Counted from the first letter of the stretch, positions 1 through 10,742 are shown. The stretch is DNA of 64,000 bases from Neobacillus cucumis (GCF_016908975.1 NZ_JAFBEX010000013.1:1-64000); one strand, 5' to 3'. Notes: generated from the letters alone by a model not told the origin. Made by a program: numbers and translations.

Positions 1-31
1 GACTGATACTAATCGATCGAGGACTTAACCA
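1..31 (+). rRNA. 23S ribosomal RNA, 3' end (partial)
   Basis: The first bases (ACTAATCGATCGAGGACTTA) match the conserved 3' end of Bacillus 23S rRNA, and the closing CTTAACC would pair with the GGTTAAG at the start of the mature molecule. Only the last 30 or so nucleotides are present, so the window opens at the end of an rRNA operon transcribed left to right. The exact mature end is estimated. Confidence 0.85.
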
Positions 32-32
32 A

Positions 33-163
33 AACGAAAAGCGGAGGCGACTGTTCTGCCTCGAAATGCGCTGGAGCTTCTGGCGGAAAAGTCGAGAGAC
101 TTTGACAGAAGAAGTGAAGCGACTCGAGAGGCAAGGAGCCGGAGCTGGACATGTAAGTGATTG
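33..163 (+). repeat. 23S-5S spacer resembling a dispersed structured repeat
   Basis: No tRNA is seen between 23S and 5S. The spacer resembles, in reverse orientation, the repeat found at 28289-28410 and 45067-45187. Its right end (CTCGAGAGGCAAGGAGCC, then GGAGCTGGAC) agrees with the reverse complement of the 45 kb copy at about 23 of 28 positions by eye. Its left end (AAGCGGAGGCGACTG) resembles the other end of the element more weakly. The pairing of the two ends could be part of the rRNA processing stem. Confidence 0.5.
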
Positions 164-231
164 AACTCGTTTTTACCCAATTTCTTCTATATTATCTAGT
201 TTTGAGAGAACGAACTCTCTAGTTTCATAAG

Positions 232-348
<117 letters not shown>

Positions 349-357
349 ACGAAAATG

Positions 358-390
358 AAAAAGACAACCACTGGTTGTCTTTTTGTTTTA
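358..390 (+). terminator. rrn operon terminator
   Basis: Inverted repeat AAAAAGACAACCA / TGGTTGTCTTTTT just after 5S, followed by TTTTGTTTTA. This is a typical Rho-independent terminator ending the rRNA operon. Confidence 0.93.
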
Positions 391-485
391 TCTTTGTATT
401 GAATTTAGACTGTTTCAAGATATTTTGTTGTTCTCAACCTCAGTTTCCTCTTTAGAAGTAATCCGTTCAGGTATAAAATTACATC

Positions 486-590
486 TTATCCAGCAATTTT
501 CGAAACTTTATCAGCGAATTTTTGTTTTTATCAGCGAATTTCCATAATTTATCGACGCTTTTTTTAAAATTTATCAGCGATTTCTAAAAA
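486..590. repeat. Five TTATC-AGCGA-type repeats, about 21 bp apart
   Basis: TTATC begins at 486, 508, 528, 549 and 571, each followed by a variant of AGCGAATTTT (CAGCAATTTT, CAGCGAATTT, CAGCGAATTT, GACGCTTTTT, CAGCGATTTC). The spacing is 20-22 bp. No coding frame is visible. The remainder of 391-940 holds only a promoter candidate at 702-730. Confidence 0.7.
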
Positions 591-701
591 CACAACTTCA
601 AAAAAGCTTAAGCTCCCAAGAAAAGCAGCAGCCCAAGACTACCAGAAAGCTCTAATTAATATTTTCTTTTTTTTCTGCTATTTCTGAAATTTAAAAAGGA
701 A

Positions 702-730
702 TTGCAGGATTGAGATTAAGCACGTATAAT
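702..730 (+). promoter_or_regulatory. Candidate sigma-A promoter upstream of yebG
   Basis: TTGCAG at 702-707 and a perfect TATAAT at 725-730, separated by 17 bp. It lies about 210 bp before yebG, so a long leader would be needed. A nearer promoter could also exist. Confidence 0.5.
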
Positions 731-940
731 TTTTTATTAATTTAAAGAACTTATCCCATTATCACTCAAGATCCACTGAAAGTGGTTATCCGTATTGGCA
801 CTTACCTTAAAGTGACTATTGATTTTAGAAGAATGGAATAATAATCGCGAACAAATAAAACAGTAGTTATTTTTTTAGCAAAGAAATCCTCCTCGTCATT
901 GATGTATCAAAATAACGAGTATAGAAAGAGGTATTAAGCT

Positions 941-1138
941 ATGAGCCAAAAGAAGCAGCAATTTGAGGTACAGGAAAATGAAAGTATTGAGGAATGCCTG
1001 AATAGGATAAAAGAGCAGGGATATGCTCCCATCCGTCGCACAGAAAAGCCCATTTTTCAAGAGGTAAAAAAAGCCGGTGAAACTATTTATGAACCAATAG
1101 GTCGCCAAATTGTCTTTGAGGCAAGGTTATTGGAGTAA
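941..1138 (+). CDS. yebG: NETI-motif small protein, YebG-like
   Basis: A 65-residue soluble protein beginning at an ATG preceded by AAAGAGG (925-931). It matches the small family named for a C-terminal NETI motif. Here the motif reads GETI (residues 46-49), followed by YEPIGRQIVFEARLLE. Its position directly upstream of the purine operon is the same as yebG in B. subtilis, which supports the assignment. Function is unknown in the family as far as I know. The protein is charged, has no signal peptide or membrane segment, and its stop codon runs straight into the PurR box of the purine operon, so transcription from yebG could read into the purE leader. Confidence 0.85.
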   Translation: MSQKKQQFEVQENESIEECLNRIKEQGYAPIRRTEKPIFQEVKKAGETIYEPIGRQIVFEARLLE

Positions 1139-1177
1139 AACACGAACATTATAGTAACATTTAAAAATAATGTTCGA
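1138..1177 (+). promoter_or_regulatory. PurR operator (two inverted PurBoxes)
   Basis: ACACGAACATTA (about 1140-1150) and its inverted partner AATAATGTTCG (1167-1177) are the CGAACATT half-sites bound by Bacillus PurR, a repressor relieved by PRPP. They lie just upstream of the -35 element at 1186. The placement matches the known control of purE operons in Bacillus. The match is by eye. Confidence 0.88.
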
Positions 1178-1185
1178 CAAATTTG

Positions 1186-1215
1186 TTGACAGCCTAAGGT
1201 GATGGTTGGTAAGAT
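1186..1215 (+). promoter_or_regulatory. pur operon promoter
   Basis: TTGACA at 1186-1191 and TAAGAT at 1210-1215, spaced 18 bp. It sits between the PurR boxes and the riboswitch, as expected for the purE promoter. Confidence 0.75.
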
Positions 1216-1243
1216 AAAGCTATCGGATTAAACAACAATTTTT

Positions 1244-1430
1244 ACCCTCGTATATCCATGGGAATATGGCCCATAAGTTTCTACCCAATAACCGTAAATT
1301 ATTGGACTATGAGGGAAAGTCAATATGTTCGGAAAACGGGGACAGTCCCTGTTTTACTATGAATTTATCCTACCCGAACAAATGGCTTTCTCTTCAACCA
1401 GAGAAGCTATTTGTTACGGGTATTTTATTT
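1244..1430 (+). promoter_or_regulatory. Guanine riboswitch with terminator/antiterminator
   Basis: The aptamer spans about 1244-1316. It has P1 (CCCTC 1245-1249 with GAGGG 1311-1315), the conserved core TATGGCCCATAAGTTTCTAC and the three-way-junction tail GGACTATG. The base after GGA is C, the guanine-type specificity base (adenine switches carry U there). Downstream, ACCCGAACAAATGGCTTTCTCT pairs with AGAGAAGCTATTTGTTACGGGT to form a long terminator (1372-1421) followed by TATTTTATTT. The 3' strand of P1 plus the following bases (GAGGGAAAG, 1311-1319) can instead pair with CTTTCTCTT (1386-1394), and GTTCGG (1327-1332) with CCGAAC (1374-1379), forming an antiterminator. Guanine binding would therefore stop transcription before purE. 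An extra hairpin (AAAACGGGGAC/GTCCCTGTTTT, about 1334-1356) sits inside the antiterminator loop. Confidence 0.93.
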
Positions 1431-1452
1431 GCCTTAAAAAGGGGGATTAAAG

Positions 1453-1941
1453 ATGACCGCAGTTGTTGGTGTCATCATGGGAAGTAAATCAGATTGGGAA
1501 ACAATGAAGCATGCATGTGATGTTCTAGATCAGTTAGAGGTTGCTTATGAAAAAAAGGTCGTTTCCGCACATCGTACACCAGATTTAATGTTCACATATG
1601 CAGAAGAAGCCAGAAACAGAGAGCTAAAGGTCATTATCGCTGGCGCTGGCGGTGCGGCACATCTTCCAGGAATGGTTGCAGCTAAGACTACCTTGCCTGT
1701 CATTGGTGTTCCAGTTCAAACTCAAGCGTTAAAAGGAATGGATTCCCTGCTGTCTATCGTTCAAATGCCGGGGGGTGTTCCGGTTGCCACAGTAGCGATT
1801 GGAAAAGCAGGTGCAGTGAATGCTGGATTATTAGCCGCACAAATTATTGCAACCAATGACCAAGCGCTTGCAGATAGATTAGACGCAAGACGGGAAGCCA
1901 CTAAACAAGAGGTATTGGAAAGTAGTGATCAACTTGGATAA
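1453..1941 (+). CDS. purE: N5-carboxyaminoimidazole ribonucleotide mutase
   Basis: Cytosolic purine synthesis enzyme that converts N5-CAIR, made by PurK, to CAIR. The 162-residue length is that of class I PurE. Family motifs are visible: GSKSD at residues 10-14, SAHRTP at 38-43 with the catalytic histidine, and the glycine-rich [11 protein letters not shown] at about 64-74. The ATG follows AAAAAGGGGGATT. It is the first gene of the operon, behind the PurR box and guanine riboswitch, and its last 17 nt overlap purK, suggesting translational coupling. Confidence 0.97.
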   Translation: MTAVVGVIMGSKSDWETMKHACDVLDQLEVAYEKKVVSAHRTPDLMFTYAEEARNRELKVIIAGAGGAAHLPGMVAAKTTLPVIGVPVQTQALKGMDSLLSIVQMPGGVPVATVAIGKAGAVNAGLLAAQIIATNDQALADRLDARREATKQEVLESSDQLG

Positions 1942-3082
1942 GCAGACCCTATTACCTGGTTCAACGATTGGAATCATCGGCGGAGGTCAGTTAGGGAGAA
2001 TGATGGCACTAGCAGCCAAAGCTCAGGGCTATAGAATCGCCGTGTTAGAACCGACGTCTGACTCTCCATGTGGACAAGTTGCAGATGTTGAAGTCATTGG
2101 CGCTTACGATGACCGCGAGGCGATCAGCCGCTTGGCAGAAGTCAGTGATGTGATTACGTACGAATTTGAAAATATAGATGCAGATACGTTAAGCTGGATT
2201 TGTGATCAAGCCTATGTGCCGCAGGGACCAAAGCTTCTCACGATCACACAGGATCGGGTTAAGGAGAAGGCAGCCATCCAACAAGCGGGTGTGGAGGTTG
2301 CGCCATACGCAGTGATTACCACCTATCAGGATTTATTTTTAAAAATAACGGAGATTGGATACCCAGCGGTGTTAAAAACTGCAAGAGGCGGTTATGATGG
2401 AAAGGGTCAGCTCGTGATTAGACAAGAGCAGGACTTAGAGAAAGCAGAGCCGCTTTTAACACACGGCGTGTGTGTGTTAGAGAAATGGATTCCTTTTGAA
2501 AAAGAAATCTCGGTGATTGTGACGCGGAGGCTTGATGGGGAAACAGCGATTTTTCCAGTAGCTGAAAACATTCATAAGGAAAATATCTTGCACAAGACCA
2601 TTGTTCCGGCACGAATTTCAAAGGCTACAGAGGTAGAGGCAATTCAAAAAGCCAAGCAGATTGCTGATTCACTTGAGTTAGTTGGAACATTGGCTGTCGA
2701 GATGTTTGTTAATCAGGATGGCACGATTTTTATTAATGAATTGGCACCACGACCGCATAATTCCGGGCACTATACGATTGAGGCTTGCGAGACCTCGCAG
2801 TTCGAGCAGCATGTCCGGGCTATCTGCGGATGGCCGTTAGGAAGTACGGAGTTGTTAAAACCTGCAGTAATGGTCAACCTATTAGGAGAACACCTAGAAA
2901 ACCTGTATGAAGAGATTCCAGAGTTGAATGGCTGGAAAGTTCATTTATACGGTAAAGAAGAACCTAAAGTCAAACGCAAAATGGGCCATGTGACGATTCT
3001 TCGAGAAAATGTTGAGATGGCTCTGCAAGAAATCGATGAAAGCAGCATCTGGGAATCTGCTAAAGAAAAGATCGGGGGATAA
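1925..3082 (+). CDS. purK: N5-carboxyaminoimidazole ribonucleotide synthase
   Basis: ATP-grasp enzyme joining AIR, bicarbonate and ATP to give N5-CAIR for PurE. The 385 residues are normal length. The N-terminal [11 protein letters not shown] (about 16-26) is the PurK signature. The central ATP-grasp core contains GGYDGKGQ, and the metal/ATP site includes [14 protein letters not shown]. The GTG at 1925, inside the end of purE, gives the expected short N-terminus before GIIGGG. The overlap with purE makes a coupled pair whose products act consecutively. Confidence 0.97.
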   Translation: MINLDKQTLLPGSTIGIIGGGQLGRMMALAAKAQGYRIAVLEPTSDSPCGQVADVEVIGAYDDREAISRLAEVSDVITYEFENIDADTLSWICDQAYVPQGPKLLTITQDRVKEKAAIQQAGVEVAPYAVITTYQDLFLKITEIGYPAVLKTARGGYDGKGQLVIRQEQDLEKAEPLLTHGVCVLEKWIPFEKEISVIVTRRLDGETAIFPVAENIHKENILHKTIVPARISKATEVEAIQKAKQIADSLELVGTLAVEMFVNQDGTIFINELAPRPHNSGHYTIEACETSQFEQHVRAICGWPLGSTELLKPAVMVNLLGEHLENLYEEIPELNGWKVHLYGKEEPKVKRKMGHVTILRENVEMALQEIDESSIWESAKEKIGG

Positions 3083-3086
3083 ATGA

Positions 3087-4385
3087 ATGATTGATCGTTA
3101 TACAAGACCTGAAATGGGAGCTATTTGGACGGAGGAAAACCGTTTTAATGCTTGGCTTGAGGTAGAGATTCTTGCTTGTGAAGCATGGGCAGAGTTAGGT
3201 GAAATTCCGAAAGAAGATGTAAAAAAATTACGTGAGAATGCCTCTTTCAATATTGACAGAATCAAAGAAATTGAAGAGGAGACAAGACATGATGTAGTTG
3301 CCTTTACCCGCGCGGTTTCGGAAACATTGGGTGAAGAACGGAAATGGGTTCATTATGGCTTAACGTCAACAGACGTGGTGGATACGGCTTTATCTTATCT
3401 CTTAAAGCAGGCTAACACGATTCTTTTGAAAGACATTGAAAACTTCATTGAGATTTTAAAAAATAAAGCGATTGAACATAAGTTTACGGTTATGATGGGC
3501 CGGACACATGGTGTGCATGCTGAACCAACCACTTTTGGTTTGAAGCTAGCTTTATGGTATGAAGAAATGAAGCGTAACCTTGAGAGATTTAAGCAAGCGG
3601 CTGCTGGCGTGGAGTTTGGCAAAATCTCCGGTGCGGTCGGAACCTATGCAAACATTAATCCATTTGTAGAGCAATATGTTTGTGAAAAATTAGGAACTAG
3701 CCCAGCGCCAATCTCAACACAAACCTTACAGCGTGACCGTCACGCGCACTATATGTCTACGCTTGCGTTGGTTGCGACTTCGATTGAAAAGTTTGCGGTT
3801 GAAGTTCGTGGTCTGCAAAAGAGTGAGACACGTGAAGTTGAGGAGTTCTTTGCAAAGGGTCAAAAGGGATCTTCCGCAATGCCACATAAACGAAATCCAA
3901 TTGGTTCAGAGAACATGACAGGATTGGCTCGTGTGATTCGCGGCTATATGATGACTGCTTATGAAAATGTGCCGCTATGGCATGAGCGTGATATTTCGCA
4001 TTCATCTGCAGAGCGGATTATCCTTCCGGATGCAACAATTGCATTGAACTATATGTTAAACCGCTTTGGTAACATTGTGAAAAATTTAACGGTGTTCCCA
4101 GAGAATATGAAGCGTAACATGGACCGTACTTTAGGCTTGATTTACTCGCAGCGTGTCTTACTAGCTTTGATTGATAAGGGCTTATCACGTGAAGAGGCTT
4201 ATGATACCGTACAGCCTAAAGCGATGGAGGCATGGGAAAAGCAAGTTCCATTCCGCAGCTTAATTGAAGAAGAGAATAAGATTACTGCATTACTTTCAGC
4301 AGAAGAGATTGCGGATTGTTTTGATTACAACTATCATCTCCAGCATGTTGATACCATTTTTGATCGATTAGGGTTAAATGGATAA
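3087..4385 (+). CDS. purB: Adenylosuccinate lyase
   Basis: Bifunctional lyase releasing fumarate from SAICAR (IMP branch) and from adenylosuccinate (AMP branch). At 432 residues it has the Bacillus length. The fumarase/lyase superfamily signature [11 protein letters not shown] is present at about 262-272, and the substrate-site histidines occur in [10 protein letters not shown] and [14 protein letters not shown]. The ATG at 3087 follows ATCGGGGGAT, 4 bp after the purK stop. The 79-nt gap to purC contains a stem-loop. Confidence 0.97.
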   Translation: MIDRYTRPEMGAIWTEENRFNAWLEVEILACEAWAELGEIPKEDVKKLRENASFNIDRIKEIEEETRHDVVAFTRAVSETLGEERKWVHYGLTSTDVVDTALSYLLKQANTILLKDIENFIEILKNKAIEHKFTVMMGRTHGVHAEPTTFGLKLALWYEEMKRNLERFKQAAAGVEFGKISGAVGTYANINPFVEQYVCEKLGTSPAPISTQTLQRDRHAHYMSTLALVATSIEKFAVEVRGLQKSETREVEEFFAKGQKGSSAMPHKRNPIGSENMTGLARVIRGYMMTAYENVPLWHERDISHSSAERIILPDATIALNYMLNRFGNIVKNLTVFPENMKRNMDRTLGLIYSQRVLLALIDKGLSREEAYDTVQPKAMEAWEKQVPFRSLIEEENKITALLSAEEIADCFDYNYHLQHVDTIFDRLGLNG

Positions 4386-4391
4386 ATAAAT

Positions 4392-4423
4392 CATGAGGAA
4401 GGGCGAGGTCTGCCCTTCTCATG
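4392..4423 (+). other. Intercistronic stem-loop between purB and purC
   Basis: CATGAGGAAGGGC pairs with GCCCTTCTCATG (one bulged G) around a short loop. No U-tract follows, so it is not a standard terminator. It could stabilise the upstream mRNA or mark a processing site. Confidence 0.6.
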
Positions 4424-4464
4424 TCAGAAAAGTTCCCAATATTACGAATAGAGGTGCAATTAGG

Positions 4465-5178
4465 ATGAGCGAAATGCTTTACGAGGGCAAAGCAAAACGG
4501 ATTTTCTCAACGGACGATGAACAAATTGTGCGAGTTCAATACAAAGATTCAGCAACAGCTTTCAACGGTCAAAAGAAGGCGGATATTTCAGGTAAAGGCC
4601 GTTTGAATAACGAGATTACTAGTTTGTTATTTATTAAGCTAAAAGAACAGGGCATTGATTCCCACTTTATCAAGAGACTTTCAGAAACCGAGCAGTTAGT
4701 GAAGAAAGTGACGATTATACCTCTTGAGGTTGTTGCTCGTAATGTTGCTGCAGGATCGCTTTCTAAACGTTTAGGAATCGAAGAAGGAAAGCAGCTTTCA
4801 ACACCAATCGTTGAATTTTATCTTAAAAATGATGACTTGGGCGACCCGCTCGTAACCGTTGATCACATCCTTGAATTAAAAGCAGCAACGGTCAAGGAAC
4901 TAGAAATCCTAAAGAGTAAAGCACTACAAATCAATACAATTTTATCAAGCTTTTTCAATGAGCTAGGGATTCGCTTAATCGACTTTAAGCTTGAGTTCGG
5001 CAAAGACAGTGACGGGCAAATTTTACTTGCCGATGAAATATCTCCGGATACCTGCAGACTGTGGGATAAAGAAACCAATGAAAAGCTCGATAAGGATGTA
5101 TTCCGCCGGGATTTAGGAAGTTTAACAGAAGCCTATGAAACTATTTTAGCGAAATTGGGAGGACATCAGCATGTATAA
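4465..5178 (+). CDS. purC: SAICAR synthase
   Basis: Phosphoribosylaminoimidazole-succinocarboxamide synthase, which adds aspartate to CAIR using ATP. The start chosen is the ATG at 4465 ([14 protein letters not shown]), preceded by GAGGTG (4451-4456), giving 237 residues, the usual length. An upstream in-frame ATG at 4393 lies in the stem-loop and would add non-family residues. Signatures seen are LYEGKAKRI near the N-terminus, [15 protein letters not shown] near the middle and [14 protein letters not shown] towards the end. It overlaps purS by 8 nt. Confidence 0.97.
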   Translation: MSEMLYEGKAKRIFSTDDEQIVRVQYKDSATAFNGQKKADISGKGRLNNEITSLLFIKLKEQGIDSHFIKRLSETEQLVKKVTIIPLEVVARNVAAGSLSKRLGIEEGKQLSTPIVEFYLKNDDLGDPLVTVDHILELKAATVKELEILKSKALQINTILSSFFNELGIRLIDFKLEFGKDSDGQILLADEISPDTCRLWDKETNEKLDKDVFRRDLGSLTEAYETILAKLGGHQHV

Positions 5179-5425
5179 AGTAAAGGTGTATGTAACATTA
5201 AGAGAAAGTGTACTAGATCCACAAGGGAAAGCCGTGAATCATTCTTTACATTCTTTAAACTATAAGCAAGTAACAGATGTCCGAATCGGAAAATTCATGG
5301 AGTTAACGATTGAAAAATCAGACCGTGATATTAATGAAGTCGTTAATGAAATCTGTACGAACCTATTAGCCAATCCGGTTATTGAAGATTACCGTTACGA
5401 AGTAGAGGAGTGTGTGACACAGTGA
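5171..5425 (+). CDS. purS: FGAM synthase, PurS subunit
   Basis: Small 84-residue structural subunit that joins PurL and PurQ into the three-part formylglycinamidine ribonucleotide synthase of Gram-positives. The sequence [19 protein letters not shown] is characteristic of PurS. The ATG at 5171 overlaps the end of purC, with GGGAGGACATC as ribosome binding site. The stop overlaps the purQ GTG (GTGA), so PurS and PurQ are likely made in step. Confidence 0.96.
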   Translation: MYKVKVYVTLRESVLDPQGKAVNHSLHSLNYKQVTDVRIGKFMELTIEKSDRDINEVVNEICTNLLANPVIEDYRYEVEECVTQ

Positions 5426-6105
5426 AGTTTGCGGTGATCGTATTCCCAGGATCGAATTGTGACGTTGATATGTTTCATGCCGTTAAGGATGAACTTGGCG
5501 AAGAAGTCGAATATGTTTGGCATGATGCCGATAATCTAGACGAGTTTGACGCCATCTTGCTACCTGGAGGTTTCTCTTTTGGTGACTACCTGCGTACAGG
5601 CGCGATTGCCCGTTTTAGTCCCGTGATGAAAGAGGTAGTCAAAGCAGCGGAGGCTGGGAAGCCAGTCCTTGGTGTTTGTAATGGATTTCAGATTCTTCTT
5701 GAAGCAGGATTGCTTCCGGGTGGAATGAGACGGAACGAAAGCCTATCGTTCATTTGTAAACCAGTTGAGTTAAAGGTGGAAAACAATCAGACGATGTTTA
5801 CAAATGCCTATGGTGAAGGGGAAAGCATTATGATCCCTGTCGCACATGGAGAAGGAAATTATTATTGTGACGAAGAAACACTTGCGAAACTGAAAGCAAA
5901 CAACCAAATTGCTTTTACCTATAATCAAAATCCGAACGGAAGTCTTGCGGATATTGCAGGAATCACGAATGAAAAAGGCAATGTCCTAGGCATGATGCCG
6001 CATCCAGAAAGAGCGGTTGATGAATTATTGGGCGGCGCCGATGGTTTAAAAATGTTTCAATCGATTGTAAAAGCTTGGAGGGAAGCACATGTTGTCAACG
6101 CTTGA
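5422..6105 (+). CDS. purQ: FGAM synthase, glutamine amidotransferase subunit
   Basis: Class I glutaminase that supplies ammonia to PurL. The GTG at 5422 ([14 protein letters not shown]) overlaps the purS stop by 4 nt and follows AGAGGAG (5404-5410). It gives 227 residues, the usual length. The catalytic triad is visible: the cysteine in GVCNGFQ, and the histidine and glutamate in MPHPERA. It overlaps purL by 17 nt. Confidence 0.97.
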   Translation: MKFAVIVFPGSNCDVDMFHAVKDELGEEVEYVWHDADNLDEFDAILLPGGFSFGDYLRTGAIARFSPVMKEVVKAAEAGKPVLGVCNGFQILLEAGLLPGGMRRNESLSFICKPVELKVENNQTMFTNAYGEGESIMIPVAHGEGNYYCDEETLAKLKANNQIAFTYNQNPNGSLADIAGITNEKGNVLGMMPHPERAVDELLGGADGLKMFQSIVKAWREAHVVNA

Positions 6106-8305
6106 ACCAAATCCTACTCAGATTAAAGCAGAAAAAATATATCAGCAAATGGGTTTGTCCGACGAAGAATTTGCACTGGTTGAAAACATTCTTGGGCGCA
6201 CACCTAACTATACCGAAACAGGTCTTTTCTCGGTTATGTGGTCAGAACATTGCAGTTACAAAAACTCAAAGCCTGTCTTGAAAAAGTTCCCTGTTACAGG
6301 TGAACGCGTTCTTCAAGGTCCTGGTGAAGGCGCTGGTATTGTCGACATCGGTGACGGGCAGGCAGTTGTTTTTAAAATCGAAAGCCATAACCACCCATCA
6401 GCGATTGAACCATATCAAGGTGCAGCAACAGGTGTTGGCGGGATTATCCGCGATGTCTTCTCAATGGGCGCTCGTCCAATTGCAATGTTGAACTCACTTC
6501 GTTTTGGTGAACTAGATTCGGCACGCGTACGTTACTTATTCAAAGAAGTAGTTGCCGGGATTGCTGGTTATGGAAATTGTATCGGTATTCCAACAGTTGG
6601 CGGCGAAATTGGCTTTGATCCATGCTATGAAGGAAACCCACTCGTGAACGCCATGTGTGTAGGGTTAATCGATCATAAGGATATCAAAAAAGGCCAAGCG
6701 CATGGTGAAGGCAATACGGTTATGTATGTAGGGGCAAAAACAGGCCGTGACGGAATTCATGGTGCAACATTTGCTTCAGAAGAATTAACAGAACAATCAA
6801 GTGAAGACCGTCCAGCCGTTCAAGTTGGCGATCCATTCATGGAGAAACTACTTTTAGAAGCATGCTTAGAATTGATTCACTCTGATGCCCTAGTTGGTAT
6901 TCAAGATATGGGTGCAGCTGGATTGATCAGTTCATCAGCTGAGATGGCTAGTAAAGCTGGAATGGGACTTGAGATGAATTTGGACTTGGTTCCACAGCGT
7001 GAAACAGGCATGACCGCTTACGAAATGATGTTGTCTGAATCTCAAGAACGTATGCTGATTGTTGTTAAAAAGGGCAGAGAACAAGAAATCGTTGAGCTTT
7101 TTGAAAAGTACGGCTTAGAAGCGGTAGGAATCGGAAAGGTTACGAGCGATAAACAGGTTCGCCTTTTCCATAAAGGAGAAATCGTGGCGGATGTTCCAGC
7201 CGATGCACTTGCTGAAGACGCACCAGTTTACCACAAGCCATCTCAAGAACCAAGCTATTTCGCTGAGTTCCAGGCGATGGAAAATGAAGTTCCTCAAGTT
7301 GACGATTTGAAAGAAACATTAGTCAGTCTTTTAAGCCAGCCAACAGTAGCTAGCAAAGAATGGGTTTACGAGCAATATGACTATATGGTACGTACAAATA
7401 CAGTTGTTGCACCAGGCTCTGATGCAGCAGTGGTAAGGATTCGCGGTACACGTAAAGCATTAGCAATGACTACGGATTGTAATGCACGCTATGTCTATTT
7501 AGATCCTGAAGTAGGCGGAAAAATTGCCGTAGCAGAAGCAGCCCGTAATATTGTCTGTTCTGGTGCAGAGCCTTTAGCCATTACAGATAACTTAAACTTT
7601 GGGAATCCAGAAAAGCCAGAAGTATTTTGGCAAATTGAAAAAGCAGCTGATGGCATGAGTGAAGCCTGCCGCGTGTTAGAGACACCGGTTATTGGCGGAA
7701 ACGTGTCTTTATATAACGAAACAAGCGGTACAGCAATTTATCCAACACCAGTAGTTGGAATGGTTGGTTTAGTAACCGATCTAGATCATATCACCACACA
7801 GCACTTTAAAGAGAATGGTGACCTTATTTATCTAGTAGGGGAAACGAAGGATGAATTTGGCGGCAGTGAGCTGCAGAAACTTCTGAACGGACGTGTATTT
7901 GGTAAAGCTCCTGAACTAGATGTAACGGTCGAAAAAGAAAGACAAAATCAAGTGCTTGCAGCTATTCGTGCAGGTTTAGTGCAATCTGCTCATGACTTGT
8001 CTGAAGGCGGTCTAGGTGTAGCATTAGCAGAAAGTCTTTTCGCAAATGAAAAGCTTGGTGCAGAAGTAACCATTGGAGGAAATTCAGTCTCTGCCTTATT
8101 TAGTGAGACTCAATCTCGTTTCCTATTAACAGTAAAACCAGAACATAAGAATGAGTTTGAAAGCTTAGTAAACGCAGTACAGATTGGTACTGTAACGGAA
8201 ACTTCAACATTAGAAATCAAAAATGATGATGCATCAGTGCTTGAAGCTTCAGTAGCAGAACTGAAAGCTGCTTGGAAAGGAGCTATCCCATGCTGCCTGA
8301 AATAA
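6089..8305 (+). CDS. purL: FGAM synthase, PurL subunit
   Basis: Small-type PurL (738 residues), the ATP-using synthetase subunit that acts with PurS and PurQ to convert FGAR to FGAM. Signatures are [16 protein letters not shown] near the N-terminus, [23 protein letters not shown], and a second AIRS-like half with [10 protein letters not shown]. The ATG at 6089 follows TTGGAGGGAAGC inside the end of purQ. The coding region overlaps purF by 16 nt. Confidence 0.97.
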   Translation: MLSTLEPNPTQIKAEKIYQQMGLSDEEFALVENILGRTPNYTETGLFSVMWSEHCSYKNSKPVLKKFPVTGERVLQGPGEGAGIVDIGDGQAVVFKIESHNHPSAIEPYQGAATGVGGIIRDVFSMGARPIAMLNSLRFGELDSARVRYLFKEVVAGIAGYGNCIGIPTVGGEIGFDPCYEGNPLVNAMCVGLIDHKDIKKGQAHGEGNTVMYVGAKTGRDGIHGATFASEELTEQSSEDRPAVQVGDPFMEKLLLEACLELIHSDALVGIQDMGAAGLISSSAEMASKAGMGLEMNLDLVPQRETGMTAYEMMLSESQERMLIVVKKGREQEIVELFEKYGLEAVGIGKVTSDKQVRLFHKGEIVADVPADALAEDAPVYHKPSQEPSYFAEFQAMENEVPQVDDLKETLVSLLSQPTVASKEWVYEQYDYMVRTNTVVAPGSDAAVVRIRGTRKALAMTTDCNARYVYLDPEVGGKIAVAEAARNIVCSGAEPLAITDNLNFGNPEKPEVFWQIEKAADGMSEACRVLETPVIGGNVSLYNETSGTAIYPTPVVGMVGLVTDLDHITTQHFKENGDLIYLVGETKDEFGGSELQKLLNGRVFGKAPELDVTVEKERQNQVLAAIRAGLVQSAHDLSEGGLGVALAESLFANEKLGAEVTIGGNSVSALFSETQSRFLLTVKPEHKNEFESLVNAVQIGTVTETSTLEIKNDDASVLEASVAELKAAWKGAIPCCLK

Positions 8306-9693
8306 AGGGATTAAATGAAGAGTGCGGTATCTTTGGTGTCTGGGGACACCAAGATGCAGCACAGTTAACCTATTACGGACTTCATAGCCTTCAGCATCGC
8401 GGTCAGGAAGGAACAGGTATTGTTGTTTCCGATGGGAAAAAGCTTAGAGGTGTTAAAGGTGAAGGCCTTGTATCCGAAATTTTTACAGCAGATGCAATGA
8501 AAGATTTAAATGGAAGTGCAGCAATCGGTCACGTCCGTTATGCAACAGCAGGTGGAGGGGGCTACGAAAATGTTCAGCCGCTATTGTTCCACTCACAAAC
8601 AGGCAGCCTTGCACTTGCTCATAATGGGAATCTCGTTAATGCCAATTCTTTAAAGCACCAGCTTGAAGCGCAAGGTAGTATTTTTCAAACAAGTTCAGAT
8701 ACTGAGGTACTTGCTCATCTAATTAGAAGAAGCGGTTTTCCTAACCTGAATGATCAAGTGAAAAATGCTCTTTCAATGTTAAAAGGGGCCTATGCCTACC
8801 TAATTATGACCGAAAATGAGCTAATGGTCGCTCTTGATCCCCACGGTTTACGACCGTTATCACTTGGCTGTCTCGGCGATGCTTATGTAGTGGCTTCGGA
8901 AACTTGTGCATTTGATGTCGTAGGAGCGGTTTATATCCGTGATATTATGCCTGGCGAGTTGTTGATTATTAATGACAAAGGCATAACCTCTGAACGCTTT
9001 GCCTTAAGCACAACAAAAGCCATTTGTACAATGGAGTATATTTATTTTTCAAGACCAGATAGTAATATTCAGGGGATTAATGTTCATACTGCACGTAAGA
9101 ATATGGGAAAACAATTAGCAATGGAAGCACTGCTTGATGCCGATGTCGTAACTGGAGTTCCAGATTCAAGTATCTCAGCTGCGATTGGTTATGCAGAAGC
9201 TGCTGGTATTCCGTATGAAATGGGTTTAATTAAAAATAGATATGTGGGCAGGACGTTTATCCAGCCTTCCCAAACACTACGCGAGCAAGGGGTAAAGATG
9301 AAGCTATCAGCTGTCCGCGGCGTTGTTGAAGGGAAACGTGTGGTCATGGTGGATGATTCGATTGTACGCGGAACGACTAGCAGACGAATTGTAAACCTGT
9401 TGAAAGAAGCAGGGGCTAAAGAAGTTCATGTTGTGATTAGTTCACCGCCGATCAAAAATCCATGTTTTTATGGAATTGATACTTCGACAAAAGAGGAATT
9501 GATTGCCTCTGATAAAAGTGTGGAACAAATTAGAGAACTAATTGGTGCTGATTCATTAACTTTTATTAGTATCGACGGAATGATGAAAGCACTCGGTCAA
9601 GAAGGAACAAGCGGTTATTGCCTTGGTTGCTTCACCGGGAATTATCCAACAGAAATTTATCCGGATACACTACAATACTATTATCAAAAATAA
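8290..9693 (+). CDS. purF: Amidophosphoribosyltransferase
   Basis: Committed first step of purine synthesis: PRPP plus glutamine to phosphoribosylamine. The ATG at 8290 ([16 protein letters not shown]) follows GAAAGGA (8275-8281) and gives 467 residues. The first eleven residues form the propeptide removed to expose the catalytic N-terminal cysteine (C12), as in the B. subtilis enzyme. The PRPP site [13 protein letters not shown] is intact. Cysteines in [17 protein letters not shown] and GYCLGCF match the [4Fe-4S] ligands known for the Bacillus enzyme, which tune its stability. Confidence 0.97.
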   Translation: MLPEIKGLNEECGIFGVWGHQDAAQLTYYGLHSLQHRGQEGTGIVVSDGKKLRGVKGEGLVSEIFTADAMKDLNGSAAIGHVRYATAGGGGYENVQPLLFHSQTGSLALAHNGNLVNANSLKHQLEAQGSIFQTSSDTEVLAHLIRRSGFPNLNDQVKNALSMLKGAYAYLIMTENELMVALDPHGLRPLSLGCLGDAYVVASETCAFDVVGAVYIRDIMPGELLIINDKGITSERFALSTTKAICTMEYIYFSRPDSNIQGINVHTARKNMGKQLAMEALLDADVVTGVPDSSISAAIGYAEAAGIPYEMGLIKNRYVGRTFIQPSQTLREQGVKMKLSAVRGVVEGKRVVMVDDSIVRGTTSRRIVNLLKEAGAKEVHVVISSPPIKNPCFYGIDTSTKEELIASDKSVEQIRELIGADSLTFISIDGMMKALGQEGTSGYCLGCFTGNYPTEIYPDTLQYYYQK

Positions 9694-9707
9694 GGTGGGG
9701 GAGACTC

Positions 9708-10742
9708 TTGGCTAAAGCGTATAAAGAGGCTGGCGTAAACATTGAAGCGGGCTATGAGGCTGTTTCACGAATGAAAAAACATGTTCAAAGAACGGCCCGG
9801 GCCGGTGTAATTGGCGGATTGGGTGGATTTGGCGGCATGTTTGACCTATCATCACTGCAACTAAAGGAGCCGGTATTGGTGTCAGGCACCGATGGAGTTG
9901 GCACGAAGCTGATGATTGCATTTTGGATGGATAAACATGATACGATTGGTATTGATGCAGTGGCAATGTGCGTAAACGATATTGTTGTTCAAGGAGCAGA
10001 GCCATTGTTCTTTTTAGACTATATTGCTTGCGGTAACCAAGAGCCAGAAAAGATTGAGGCAATCGTAAAAGGAATTGCAGACGGCTGCGAGCAGGCAGGA
10101 TGTGCATTAATCGGCGGCGAAACAGCTGAAATGCCGGGATTATACAGCCAAAATGAATACGATCTTGCTGGATTTACGGTCGGAGCTTGTGAAAAATCGC
10201 AGTTAATTACAGGTGAAACGATTAAAGCTGGTGATGTCCTAATCGGTTTAGCATCAAGCGGTATTCACAGTAACGGTTATTCCTTAGTAAGAAAAGTATT
10301 TAACAATTGGTCGCTTCTTGACTTCGTGGATGAACTCGGCTGTTCTTTAGGAGAAGAGTTATTAAAGCCTACGAAAATCTATGTCAAACCGATTCTGTCC
10401 GCATTAAAAAAATTCCAGTTAAAAGGAATGGCTCATATTACCGGGGGCGGCTTCATCGAAAACATTCCTCGGATGCTGCCTGAGGGACTTGGCGCAAAAA
10501 TAGAAGAAAAAAGCTGGCCAATTCCACCAGTGTTTCAATTGATTTCTTCTCATGGACAAATTGATTATGCCGAAATGTATAATATTTTTAACATGGGAAT
10601 TGGAATGGTCGTTGCTGTGGATCGTGAAATCGCTGCTGACGTGCTGGAGCATTTTGAACAATGCGGTGAAAAAGCCTTTGAAATTGGTGTGGTAACAGAC
10701 CAGGACGGAATTGAAATCAAAGGACAAGGTGGACGGCTATGA
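9708..10742 (+). CDS. purM: AIR synthase
   Basis: Phosphoribosylformylglycinamidine cyclo-ligase, closing the imidazole ring with ATP to form AIR. The start is the TTG at 9708, preceded by AAGGTGGGGGA (9692-9702). It gives 344 residues starting [18 protein letters not shown], which aligns with the normal N-terminus. Motifs are [29 protein letters not shown] and GETAEMPG. It ends in a 4-nt ATGA overlap with purN. Confidence 0.96.
   Translation: MAKAYKEAGVNIEAGYEAVSRMKKHVQRTARAGVIGGLGGFGGMFDLSSLQLKEPVLVSGTDGVGTKLMIAFWMDKHDTIGIDAVAMCVNDIVVQGAEPLFFLDYIACGNQEPEKIEAIVKGIADGCEQAGCALIGGETAEMPGLYSQNEYDLAGFTVGACEKSQLITGETIKAGDVLIGLASSGIHSNGYSLVRKVFNNWSLLDFVDELGCSLGEELLKPTKIYVKPILSALKKFQLKGMAHITGGGFIENIPRMLPEGLGAKIEEKSWPIPPVFQLISSHGQIDYAEMYNIFNMGIGMVVAVDREIAADVLEHFEQCGEKAFEIGVVTDQDGIEIKGQGGRL

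Noticed and set aside
1266..1487. A 73-codon open frame starting in the riboswitch
   Set aside because: It lies inside the aptamer and terminator and overlaps purE out of frame; the RNA structure explains the sequence.
9870..9900. GTGTCAGGCACC in purM as another copy of the short GGTG...CACC dyad
   Set aside because: The bases encode the conserved PurM motif VSGTDGVG, so the likeness is explained by the protein.
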